The notes: generated by a model from the letters alone, not told the origin. A stretch of DNA of 5,913 bases from Synergistaceae bacterium (GCA_030531285.1 JAUNNW010000091.1:1-5913); one strand, 5' to 3'; numbered from the stretch's first letter, positions 1-5,865 are shown. A program made the numbers and translations.

Positions 1-479
1 GCGTCCTTGCCGAGACCGTTAAGAATAACGCGCAGCGGCTCCCTGCGCACCTTGTCAGCCGAACGCGCAATCCCTATTGCGCCCTCTGCGGCTGCGAAAG
101 ACTCATGTCCGGCGAGGAAACAGAAACATTTTGTCTCTTCGGTAAGAAGCATTGCCGCAAGATTGCCGTGTCCGAGACCAACCTTGCGTCTGTCGGCGAC
201 AGAACCTGGAACACAAAAAGCCTGCAGCCCTTCGCCTATTTTCTTTGCGGCATCGGCTGCCGTTTTAACCTCTGCTTTGACAGCGTGTGCTGCGCCTATA
301 GTGTAAGCCCAGACTGCGTTTTCAAAAGCGATTCTCTGCACGCCGCGAACTATGGCTTCAACATCCACGCCCTTGGAAAGGCACAACTCGCGCGCCTCCT
401 CAAGGCTGTTGATGCCGTCCGCCTTAAGAAAAAGATCTATTTGTTTTATTCTGCGTTCGTAACCTTCAAAAGTAACCAT
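1..479 (-). CDS. GGGtGRT-family protein, N-terminal part (truncated by window edge)
   Basis: This is the first 159 residues of a protein that continues beyond the left edge. I recognise it from memory as the GGGtGRT protein family, conserved proteins of about 330 residues found mostly in anaerobes and lacking an established biochemical function. The match rests on the opening FEGYERRI, the block ENAVWAYTIGAA (about residues 54-64), the stretch FCVPGSVADRRKVGLGHGNL (88-107), and AGHESFAAAEGAIGIA followed by LRVILNGLGKD (to 159). The GGGtGRT motif that names the family would lie in the missing half. The ATG at 477-479 is supported by a GGAGG at 488-492, 8 nt upstream. That Shine-Dalgarno begins on the last base of the upstream gene's stop codon, so translation is probably coupled to the scaffold gene. 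I see no signal peptide or membrane segment. The family call is firm; the role in Fe-S or metal handling is inferred only from the neighbour. Confidence 0.85.
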   Translation of the reverse strand, partial: MVTFEGYERRIKQIDLFLKADGINSLEEARELCLSKGVDVEAIVRGVQRIAFENAVWAYTIGAAHAVKAEVKTAADAAKKIGEGLQAFCVPGSVADRRKVGLGHGNLAAMLLTEETKCFCFLAGHESFAAAEGAIGIARSADKVRREPLRVILNGLGKD

Positions 480-491
480 AAAAAACGCCTC

Positions 492-1184
492 CTACTCCTT
501 GCGCGGGTCAATATACTTGACCGCTTCGGCAAAACGTCCGTAACTGCCGAGATTGTTTTTGTAAGCGTCACGCGGGTCAACGCCGTTTCTGATAGCCTCC
601 ATCATCTTGCCGAGCGAAACGTACTCATAGCCGATAACCTCATTGTTTGCATCCAGTGCAAGACGTGTAATATAGCCTTCAGCCATCTCAAAATAGCGGA
701 CGCCCTTTGCGTTTGTGCCGTACATTGTACCCACCTGCGAACGCAGCCCTTTACCGAGATCTTCAAGTCCTGCGCCTACAGTAAGACCGCCCTCAGAGAA
801 AGCAGACTGTGAACGGCCGTATGCAATCTGCAGGAACAGCTCGCGCATTGCCGTATTGATTGCATCGCAGACAAGATCTGTGTTCAAAGCTTCAAGCAGT
901 GTTTTGCCGGGCAAAATTTCAGCAGCCATAGCCGCTGAATGAGTCATTCCGGAGCAGCCCAGCACCTCGACAAGAGCTTCCTGAATAATGCCGTCCTTAA
1001 CGTTCAGCGTAAGCTTGCAGGCGCCCTGCTGCGGGGCGCAGCGGCCTACGCCGTGCGTGAACCCTGAAATATCCTTTATTTCCTTTGCCTCAACCCATTT
1101 ACCCTCCTCGGGAATAGGTGCAGGCCCATGTTTTGGCCCCTTTGCAACGGGGCACATCCCCTCAAGTTTCTCTGTGTACTCCAT
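492..1184 (-). CDS. NifU/IscU-like iron-sulfur cluster assembly scaffold protein
   Basis: This 230-residue protein resembles the IscU/NifU scaffold fold. The segment from about residue 56 to 100 (CKLTLNVKDGIIQEA, then LGCSGM, then GKTLLEAL) parallels the IscU core around its first two cluster-ligand cysteines. Cysteines lie at 11, 49, 56, 77 and 106. The third IscU ligand cysteine appears absent: the corresponding region reads AYGRSQSAFSE (121-131). About 100 further residues follow, which classical IscU (about 130 aa) lacks, so this is the longer type paired with GGGtGRT proteins. The reading frame is open back to an ATG at 1214, but I chose the ATG at 1184 because a near-perfect AAGGAGG sits at 1193-1199, 8 nt before it, and would otherwise be inside the coding region. 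It is the first gene of a two-gene unit with the GGGtGRT gene, 12 nt apart. Family assignment is good; actual cluster assembly is inferred. An alternative is a metal or selenium-related carrier. Confidence 0.83.
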   Translation of the reverse strand: MEYTEKLEGMCPVAKGPKHGPAPIPEEGKWVEAKEIKDISGFTHGVGRCAPQQGACKLTLNVKDGIIQEALVEVLGCSGMTHSAAMAAEILPGKTLLEALNTDLVCDAINTAMRELFLQIAYGRSQSAFSEGGLTVGAGLEDLGKGLRSQVGTMYGTNAKGVRYFEMAEGYITRLALDANNEVIGYEYVSLGKMMEAIRNGVDPRDAYKNNLGSYGRFAEAVKYIDPRKE

Positions 1185-1192
1185 ATAAAACC

Positions 1193-1199
1193 CCTCCTT
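1193..1199 (-). promoter_or_regulatory. Ribosome binding site deciding the scaffold-gene start
   Basis: Read on the minus strand this is AAGGAGG, followed by 8 nt and then the ATG at 1182-1184. It decides against the longer reading from 1214, whose extra ten codons would contain this Shine-Dalgarno. Confidence 0.8.
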
Positions 1200-1248
1200 T
1201 ATATATAGAAACAAAATTAAAAATGCAGTATTTTTTATTCATCATGTC

Positions 1249-1284
1249 ATTTGCAAATATCTTTCGCAATAAAGATTTGCAAAG
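1249..1284. promoter_or_regulatory. Paired TTTGCAAA palindromes forming an imperfect hairpin; possible operator
   Basis: ATTTGCAAAT (1249-1258) is a perfect 10-bp palindrome, and a 9/10 copy, ATTTGCAAAG, lies at 1275-1284, with centres 26 bp apart. Between them ATCTTT (1259-1264) and AAAGAT (1271-1276) are complementary around the loop CGCAAT. The whole can therefore fold as a long imperfect hairpin with a 2-nt bulge at 1257-1258. It lies 65-100 nt upstream of the scaffold gene and 57-93 nt downstream of the mutase stop. No U-run follows on the minus strand, so it does not look like an intrinsic terminator. A pair of regulator half-sites overlapping a promoter is the simplest reading, since TTGCAA at 1251-1256 could also act as a weak -35. 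No regulator can be named from sequence alone. Confidence 0.35.
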
Positions 1285-1341
1285 CAAACCATCCGCATTC
1301 GGTACTTGGCAATCAAAGCGCAGCCGCTGACAACCGGCGAA

Positions 1342-2730
1342 TTAAAACTCCCATTCAAACGCCGGGCTGCCTGCGTTAAGCAGACGGCGCTTCATATCCG
1401 CGCAGATATCGGCAAGCGCTTCCTTTGTCCTGCCCTCGCAGCGTGCTACAAGCACAGGCTGTGTGTTTGAAATGCGAACCAGTCCCCAGCCGTTTTTATA
1501 TATAATTCTTGCTCCGTCAACGGTGATAACGTTCAGGTTTTCGGCAAGAGCCTGCTCTTTAAATTTGTCAACAACGCCGCGTTTTTTATCGTCAGGGCAG
1601 TCGTAACGCGTTTCTGCCGTTGCCGGATACTGCGGAATTTCTTCCATTATATCAGAAAGTTTTCTGTCAGAATTTGAAAGAATCCTGCAAAGCCGTTCTG
1701 CCGCGTAAAAAGCGTCATCGTAGCCAAAATACTCATCGGCAAAGAAAAGGTGACCTGAAACCTCGCCTGAAAAAAGCGCGTTTTGCTCTGCCATCTTTGC
1801 CTTAATCAGCGAATGGCCGGCGCACCACCAGAGAGGTTTTCCTCCGTGCTTTTCAACGTCCTCCGGCAGAGCCATTGAACTCTTTACCTCGCAAATTGCG
1901 ACAGCGCCCGGATTTTTCGCCAGAATTTCGCGCCAGTAAAGCGCCATAAGCCTGTCGCCGACAAGCATATTGCCCTTATCGTCAACAACGCCGAGCCTGT
2001 CTGCGTCTCCGTCGTAACCGAAACCTGCGTCTGCACCCTCGCGCGTTACGGCTTCCATAAGCGAAAGCAGATTTCCACGCTTTGTCGGATCCGGGTGATG
2101 ATTTGGGAAATTGCCGTCAGGCTCCGCGAAAAGATCTACAACCTCACAGCCGAGTTTTCTGAAAAGCTTTGGCCCGTAACAGCCTCCGGCGCCGTTTCCG
2201 TAATCGCAGACAATCTTCAGCTTTCTGTTGCCGAGCTGAACCTTTGAAGCCAGCATATTGATATACTCATCGGTAATATCAAGAGAAGAAAATTTTCCCG
2301 GAATTTTTGCAACGGCAAAATCGTCAGCTTCAATCATCCTGTAAATATTCTGGATGGCATCGCCCCAAAGCGTTGCTTTTTTAAAAGCAACCTTAAGACC
2401 GTTAAACTCCTTAGGATTGTGACTGCCCGTAACCTGAATGCCTCCGTCAGCATCGCATCGGAAGAAACTCCAGTAAAAAGTCGGGGTTGAAGTCACGCCA
2501 AGGTCAACAACGTCAACGCCTGCCGCAAGCAGACCCTTTGCCAAAGCAGCCTTAATGCGGCTCGTTGAAAGCCGCACATCGCCGCCCAGCGCAGCCTTGG
2601 TAACGCCGCTGCGCACCAGCCAGGTGCCGTAGGCAAGAGCGATAAGCTCAACGTTTTCGCTGGTAAGCTCCTCCTCCGCAAGACCGCGGATATCATACTC
2701 CCTGAAAATATGAGCAGGTATTTTTGCCAC
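1342..2730 (-). CDS. Phosphomannomutase/phosphoglucomutase (alpha-D-phosphohexomutase family)
   Basis: This 462-residue cytoplasmic enzyme interconverts hexose 6-phosphates and 1-phosphates, feeding nucleotide-sugar synthesis for envelope polysaccharide. All four family signatures are visible: the phosphoserine loop TGSHNP with Ser103, the metal loop DGDADR (240-245), the sugar-specificity loop GEVSGH (322-327), and the phosphate-binding loop RISNTQP (419-425). The N-terminus IFREYDIRG is also typical. GEVSGH resembles the GEMSGH of bifunctional PMM/PGM enzymes, so mannose and glucose substrates are both plausible. Length is normal for the family. The frame stays open upstream to an ATG at 2835, but the family N-terminus begins at the GTG (2728-2730) with a G-rich GGGGGCG about 9 nt before it. 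A promoter -10 (2767-2772) lies inside the would-be extension, so I take GTG. I see no clear terminator before the next gene on the same strand, 157 nt away. Confidence 0.93.
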   Translation of the reverse strand: MAKIPAHIFREYDIRGLAEEELTSENVELIALAYGTWLVRSGVTKAALGGDVRLSTSRIKAALAKGLLAAGVDVVDLGVTSTPTFYWSFFRCDADGGIQVTGSHNPKEFNGLKVAFKKATLWGDAIQNIYRMIEADDFAVAKIPGKFSSLDITDEYINMLASKVQLGNRKLKIVCDYGNGAGGCYGPKLFRKLGCEVVDLFAEPDGNFPNHHPDPTKRGNLLSLMEAVTREGADAGFGYDGDADRLGVVDDKGNMLVGDRLMALYWREILAKNPGAVAICEVKSSMALPEDVEKHGGKPLWWCAGHSLIKAKMAEQNALFSGEVSGHLFFADEYFGYDDAFYAAERLCRILSNSDRKLSDIMEEIPQYPATAETRYDCPDDKKRGVVDKFKEQALAENLNVITVDGARIIYKNGWGLVRISNTQPVLVARCEGRTKEALADICADMKRRLLNAGSPAFEWEF

Positions 2731-2766
2731 AACAAAACGCCCCCAAAGAATTGAGATTACTGCGTA

Positions 2767-2795
2767 ATTATACATCCGGATTGTCAAAAAATCAA
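2767..2795 (-). promoter_or_regulatory. Sigma-70-type promoter for the phosphohexomutase gene
   Basis: On the minus strand this reads TTGATT (2790-2795), a 17-nt spacer, then a consensus TATAAT (2767-2772). Transcription would start near 2760, giving a leader of about 30 nt before the GTG at 2730. The TTGACA seen just downstream of the -35 is only 9 nt from the TATAAT, so it is not a usable partner. The position of this promoter also argues against the in-frame ATGs at 2775 and 2835. Confidence 0.65.
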
Positions 2796-2811
2796 AAAAT
2801 TGATAAAAATA

Positions 2812-2820
2812 TGATAGAAT
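2812..2820 (+). promoter_or_regulatory. Extended -10 promoter candidate for nadE
   Basis: TGATAGAAT combines a TG extension with TAGAAT, 5/6 to the -10 consensus, and sits downstream of A-tracts (2786-2809). No good -35 hexamer is found at 16-18 nt, which is normal for extended -10 promoters. The leader to the ATG at 2879 would be about 50 nt. The A-tract region is shared with the -35 of the divergent mutase promoter (2790-2795). Confidence 0.45.
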
Positions 2821-2878
2821 ACTCGGCGGACGCAAAACAACAAAAAAAACGACGATACAACAGAAGGGAGCTGGTATT

Positions 2879-4936
2879 ATGCGCGACGGCTTTATAAAAA
2901 CGGCAGCAGTATCGCCTCAGCTCAAACCCGCAGACTGCGAATTCAACGCGAAAGTGCTGTACGAAACAATAAAAGCCGCGGCGGAAGCCGGAGTATCGCT
3001 TATAGCGCTGCCTGAGCTTGCAATAACGGGCTGCAGCTGCAAAGACCTGTTTTTCCAGAAAAAACTTCAGCAGGAAGCTAAAAAAGCGCTTGCCGAACTT
3101 GCGCGAAACTGTCCATGGCAGACAGCCGCAATCATCGGCATACCATTTGAAAACGGCGGACAGCTCTACGACTGCGCAGCGGTACTTTTCAACGGCAAAA
3201 TTCTCGGCATAGTCCCCAAAACGAAAAAATCAGCGGACTTTGGCCGCTGGTTTGCACCTGCGCCTGCCGGAAACGGCAAAGCAATACTTGGCGCCGAAGA
3301 AATACCGTTCGGCGCAAACCTTCTCTTTAAATGCAACGCAGTACCCGAATTTTGCTTCGGCTGCGAAATCGGAGACGACCTCTTTCTCCCATTCTCCCCG
3401 TCGGAAAAACTTGCGGCTGCGGGGGCAAACCTGATAGTGAACTGCCTTGCAGACCCCGAACTTGCAGGGCGCTTTGAATACCGCAAAACGGCAGTCTGCG
3501 CCCAGTCCGCAAAGCTTGTCTGCGGACTTGTCGCGGCAAACGCCGGTGAAGGCGAATCAACAAGCGAATGTGTGTACGGCGGTGAAAACTTCATTATTGA
3601 AAACGGGCAGCTGCTTGCCTGCGCAAAACCGTTCGGCAACGGCTCCTGCTCTGCTGTCATCGACCTGCAGCGGCTTGCCGCCGAAAGACAGAAACAGCCC
3701 AACTACCCTGAACTGAACACAGAAGGCATAGAAACAATCCCTTTTGACCTTCTCCTCCGCGAAACGCGCCTGGAAAGACCGGTGCTTCAGCAGCCCTTTG
3801 TACCCGAAAAAAGCGCTGACCGACGTCTTCGCGCGGAGGAAATACTGCAAATCCAGGCGCACGCGCTGAAAAAAAGACTCGAACACACCAAAGCACAGCG
3901 GCTTGTGCTCGGCATATCCGGAGGACTTGACTCCACGCTTGCGCTGCTTGCCTGCGCACGCGCGCTTGACCTTGCGGACAAACCGCGCAGCAGCCTGCTG
4001 GCATACACAATGCCGTGCTTTGGCACCAGCGGCAGAACGAAAAACAACGCGCAGAAACTCTGCGCCCTTCTCGGCGCCGAACTGCGCGAAATAGACATCA
4101 AACCGGCTGTGCGCAGGCACTTCCGAGATCTTGGACACGACGGAAAAACCCGTGACGCAGCATACGAAAACGCTCAGGCGCGCGAACGCACGCAGCTGCT
4201 CATGGACGCTGCCAACATGGCAGACGGGATTGTTATAGGCACGGGAGACCTCTCAGAACTTGCGCTTGGCTGGACGACCTACAACGGCGACCATATGTCA
4301 ATGTACTCGCTCAACGCAGGCATACCGAAAACGCTCGTCAGAGCTCTTGTTGAACACGAAGCGCAGCAGACAGACAGCGAAGAACTCAAAACAGTACTCA
4401 AAGATATACTCCGCACCCCTGTCAGCCCCGAACTGCTGCCTGCCGAAAAAGGCGGCGAAACGCAGAAAACGGAAGAAATCATAGGCGCCTACGAACTGCA
4501 CGACTTCTTCCTCTACTGGTTCCTGCGCTTCGGCTTTTCGCCGGCAAAAATATGCCGTCTTGCGAAATACGCCTTTGAAAACGACTATCCCGAAACAGAA
4601 ATACTCAAAACGCTCAGAACCTTCCTCAGCCGCTTCTTTGCGCAGCAATACAAACGCAGCTGTCAGCCGGAAGGCGTGCGAACAGGCAGCGCCAGCCTCT
4701 CGCCGCAGGACTGGAAAATGCCCGGAGATGCGGAAGCATCGCTTTGGCTTGCGGAAATGGACAAAATAGACGAAGAATACTCACAGCGGTCGTCAAGAAA
4801 AACAACGACCTACGAACAATTCAAAAAAAACCGCCTTGCGAAACGCATGGCGGCAAACGTTAAAAAAACAGCGCCGGAAGCGGACAAACCGCGCGTATCC
4901 TCAATGGACGCGTTCCTAAAACGATTTGGCGAATAG
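2879..4936 (+). CDS. nadE: NAD+ synthetase, glutamine-dependent type architecture with a degenerate glutaminase domain
   Basis: This 685-residue cytoplasmic enzyme performs the last step of NAD+ synthesis, ATP-dependent amidation of nicotinic acid adenine dinucleotide. Residues 1 to about 290 form a nitrilase-fold (CN hydrolase) domain and about 320-628 the synthetase domain. The latter is intact: PP-loop SGGLDST (347-353), GTGDLSELALGW (454-465), then HMSMYSLNAG and SPELLPAE. In the glutaminase domain Glu46 (LPELAITG) and Lys114 (GIVPK) of the Glu-Lys-Cys triad remain. Where relatives have EICED, this protein reads EIGDD (163-167), putting Gly165 at the nucleophile position; the nearest Cys is 162. 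The tyrosine/glutamate-rich loop after PKT is also shortened to KKSADFGRWF. Amide nitrogen may therefore come from free ammonia (inference). A Lys/Arg-rich tail of about 57 residues (629-685) extends past the usual family end. The ATG is supported by AAGGGAG at 2864-2870, 8 nt upstream. The nearby genes are functionally unrelated. Confidence 0.93.
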   Translation: MRDGFIKTAAVSPQLKPADCEFNAKVLYETIKAAAEAGVSLIALPELAITGCSCKDLFFQKKLQQEAKKALAELARNCPWQTAAIIGIPFENGGQLYDCAAVLFNGKILGIVPKTKKSADFGRWFAPAPAGNGKAILGAEEIPFGANLLFKCNAVPEFCFGCEIGDDLFLPFSPSEKLAAAGANLIVNCLADPELAGRFEYRKTAVCAQSAKLVCGLVAANAGEGESTSECVYGGENFIIENGQLLACAKPFGNGSCSAVIDLQRLAAERQKQPNYPELNTEGIETIPFDLLLRETRLERPVLQQPFVPEKSADRRLRAEEILQIQAHALKKRLEHTKAQRLVLGISGGLDSTLALLACARALDLADKPRSSLLAYTMPCFGTSGRTKNNAQKLCALLGAELREIDIKPAVRRHFRDLGHDGKTRDAAYENAQARERTQLLMDAANMADGIVIGTGDLSELALGWTTYNGDHMSMYSLNAGIPKTLVRALVEHEAQQTDSEELKTVLKDILRTPVSPELLPAEKGGETQKTEEIIGAYELHDFFLYWFLRFGFSPAKICRLAKYAFENDYPETEILKTLRTFLSRFFAQQYKRSCQPEGVRTGSASLSPQDWKMPGDAEASLWLAEMDKIDEEYSQRSSRKTTTYEQFKKNRLAKRMAANVKKTAPEADKPRVSSMDAFLKRFGE

Positions 4937-4940
4937 ATTT

Positions 4941-5040
4941 CACCCTTGCGCGTAACGCTTCTAACACACCTTTAACGCTTCTCTAACACGCCGGCGTGTT
5001 AGAAAATGTTGGAAAACAGAACTACGCGAGGCGCAAGGTG
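4941..5040. repeat. 100-nt imperfect inverted repeat with a central 22-bp palindrome
   Basis: The ends are complementary: CACCCTTGCGC (4941-4951) pairs with GCGCAAGGTG (5031-5040) apart from one bulged C. At the centre TCTAACACGCC (4982-4992) abuts its exact reverse complement (4993-5003), a perfect loopless 22-bp palindrome. The left half carries two direct units, TAACGCTTCTAACACACC (4953-4970) and a near copy with a CT insertion (4973-4992), so the TCTAACAC core occurs three times, once inverted. It begins 4 nt after the nadE stop. No U-run follows either arm, so it is not a classical intrinsic terminator. Candidates are a small non-autonomous or extragenic repeat, a cluster of regulator sites, or a structured RNA. 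No target-site duplication is evident at the ends. Confidence 0.6.
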
Positions 5041-5067
5041 CTAATCAAGCCCTTAAATTTTTTAGCT

Positions 5068-5113
5068 CTGCGGTTTTGATTTCCAACGCCGGAAATTGCT
5101 CCGATGACCGCAG
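5068..5113 (+). other. Nested stem-loop in the leader region of the cyclophilin gene
   Basis: An outer stem CTGCGG (5068-5073) / CCGCAG (5108-5113) encloses an inner stem ATTTCC (5079-5084) / GGAAAT (5091-5096) with the 6-nt loop AACGCC. The internal loop is asymmetric, 5 nt on the left and 11 nt on the right. It lies 88 nt upstream of the cyclophilin ATG and is not followed by a U-run. It could be an RNA element in the leader or a DNA site. It matches no riboswitch class that I recognise. Confidence 0.35.
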
Positions 5114-5201
5114 GAATAATACAACAGCGTGTCAGCGCCGGCGACAGACGACATAAATCATTGGTAATTGGTAACTATCTTTTATACACAGGAGGTACAA
5201 A
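5114..5201 (+). promoter_or_regulatory. Immediate upstream region of the cyclophilin gene
   Basis: The region holds a short GC-rich dyad around CGCCGGCG (5136-5143), flanked by TGTC and GACA, a tandem ATTGGTA repeat (5160-5173), and a strong Shine-Dalgarno AGGAGGT (5190-5196) 5 nt before the ATG. TTGGTA (5161-5166) and TATACA (5183-5188) are 16 nt apart and resemble a promoter. A start from it would fall in the Shine-Dalgarno, however, so the real promoter is probably further upstream. AATAAT at 5115-5120 is a possible -10 without a convincing -35. Confidence 0.35.
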
Positions 5202-5747
5202 ATGAAAATGTTCTACACAATCGCTCTTATCCTCGCGGCAGTATGCACAATGGTATGCCCGGCAACGGCACAGGCAGAAGCTGCAAAACGCCAGACCGCC
5301 GTATTCAAAACAAACATGGGCACATTTGAAATTGAACTCTACAACGACCTTGCGCCCAACACGGTCAAAAACTTTGTTGACCTCACGAAAAAGAAATTTT
5401 ACGACGGCATCATATTCCACCGCGTCATCGACCGGTTTATGATACAGGGCGGAGACCCGACAGGCAGTGGCATGGGAGGCCCCGGCTACACAATACCCGA
5501 CGAATTCGGCAAAGGTCTCAAACATGAAGGCAAAGGTGTCCTCTCCATGGCAAATGCAGGACCCAACACAGGCGGCAGCCAATTCTTCATCACGCTTGTC
5601 CCCTGCCCGTGGCTTGACGGCAAACACGCCATCTTCGGACACGTCGTCAAAGGCATGGACATCGTTGAAAAAATCGGACACGTTGCGACAGACAGCATGG
5701 ACAGGCCGCTCAAAAAAGTTGTAATGGAAAGCGTAACAATAAAATAA
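5202..5747 (+). CDS. Secreted cyclophilin-type peptidyl-prolyl cis-trans isomerase
   Basis: This 181-residue protein catalyses cis-trans isomerisation of X-Pro bonds during folding of exported proteins. Residues 1-25 form a signal peptide: MKMFY, a hydrophobic core TIALILAAVCTMVC, then ATAQA. Signal peptidase I probably cuts after Ala25 (AQA/EA), or after Ala23. The cysteines at 15 and 19 lack a proper lipobox, so I do not call a lipoprotein. The single cyclophilin domain (about 32-181) has the catalytic FHRVIDRFMIQGGDPTGSG (72-90) with Arg74, Phe79 and Gln82, then MANAGPNTGGSQFFIT (116-131) and WLDGKHAIFG with Trp137 (137-146). Length fits a minimal secreted cyclophilin. AGGAGGT at 5190-5196 supports the ATG. 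It stands alone between a repeat-rich gap and a terminator, so it is probably monocistronic. PpiA-like periplasmic function is the natural reading if the host is diderm; substrates are unknown. Confidence 0.93.
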   Translation: MKMFYTIALILAAVCTMVCPATAQAEAAKRQTAVFKTNMGTFEIELYNDLAPNTVKNFVDLTKKKFYDGIIFHRVIDRFMIQGGDPTGSGMGGPGYTIPDEFGKGLKHEGKGVLSMANAGPNTGGSQFFITLVPCPWLDGKHAIFGHVVKGMDIVEKIGHVATDSMDRPLKKVVMESVTIK

Positions 5748-5750
5748 ACA

Positions 5751-5817
5751 ACGGACATAACAACAAAACAGCACTGGAAAAACAAGAAGCAATTACCATA
5801 CGGACATAAACAAAACG
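5751..5817 (+). repeat. Short direct repeat downstream of the cyclophilin gene
   Basis: ACGGACATAA occurs at 5751-5760 and again at 5800-5809, each followed by a similar A/C-rich stretch (CAACAAAAC and ACAAAAC), with 39 nt between the copies. The second copy runs into the terminator stem. It may be a small tandem duplication of 3' untranslated sequence. Confidence 0.35.
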
Positions 5818-5859
5818 GCTTGGGAAAATTTTAAAAAATCCCAAGCCGTTTTAATTTCT
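5812..5859. terminator. Strong intrinsic terminator, probably bidirectional
   Basis: AAAACGGCTTGGGA (5812-5825) and TCCCAAGCCGTTTT (5839-5852) form a perfect 14-bp stem around a 13-nt A/T loop, followed on the plus strand by TTTTAATTT. The same stem on the minus strand is followed by TTTTGTTTATG, so it could also stop transcription arriving from the right. It lies 64 nt after the cyclophilin stop codon. Confidence 0.88.
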
Positions 5860-5865
5860 AATTTG

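Noticed and set aside
105..812. 235-codon plus-strand open frame opposite the GGGtGRT and scaffold genes
   Set aside because: It spans two confidently identified minus-strand genes, its translation resembles no protein family, and it has no convincing ribosome site. It is an antisense shadow of biased codon use.
2773..2835. Upstream ATG starts (2775 and 2835) for the phosphohexomutase
   Set aside because: Neither has a Shine-Dalgarno, both lie within or upstream of the promoter, and the added residues are absent from the usual family N-terminus.
3166..4138. Several minus-strand open frames of 78-193 codons opposite nadE
   Set aside because: Low-complexity Ser/Ala/Arg-rich translations without family motifs, lying over a conserved plus-strand gene. 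They are shadows of codon bias.
4982..5003. Perfect palindrome read as an intrinsic terminator for nadE
   Set aside because: It has no loop and no following U-run on either strand, so it does not meet the terminator pattern, although it could still slow polymerase.
5008..5046. 12-codon open frame starting at the ATG in GAAAATG after the palindrome
   Set aside because: Too short, no ribosome binding site, and no leader-peptide feature such as a run of one amino acid.
5104..5205. 33-codon open frame (MTAGIIQQRVSAG...) whose TGA overlaps the cyclophilin ATG as ATGA
   Set aside because: The overlap would allow translational coupling, but the frame has only a weak GGAAA upstream, no recognisable family and lies within dyad-rich DNA. 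The cyclophilin has its own strong Shine-Dalgarno, so this is probably chance.
5256..5258. Cys19 of the cyclophilin signal as a lipoprotein cysteine
   Set aside because: The preceding residues (TMV) do not fit a lipobox, which needs Gly, Ala or Ser at -1, and an ordinary AQA/EA cleavage site follows.
5175..5792. 205-codon minus-strand open frame opposite the cyclophilin gene
   Set aside because: Its composition (Phe/Cys/Tyr/Val-rich) is that of an antisense reading of a conserved gene, and the terminator lies just upstream of its start.
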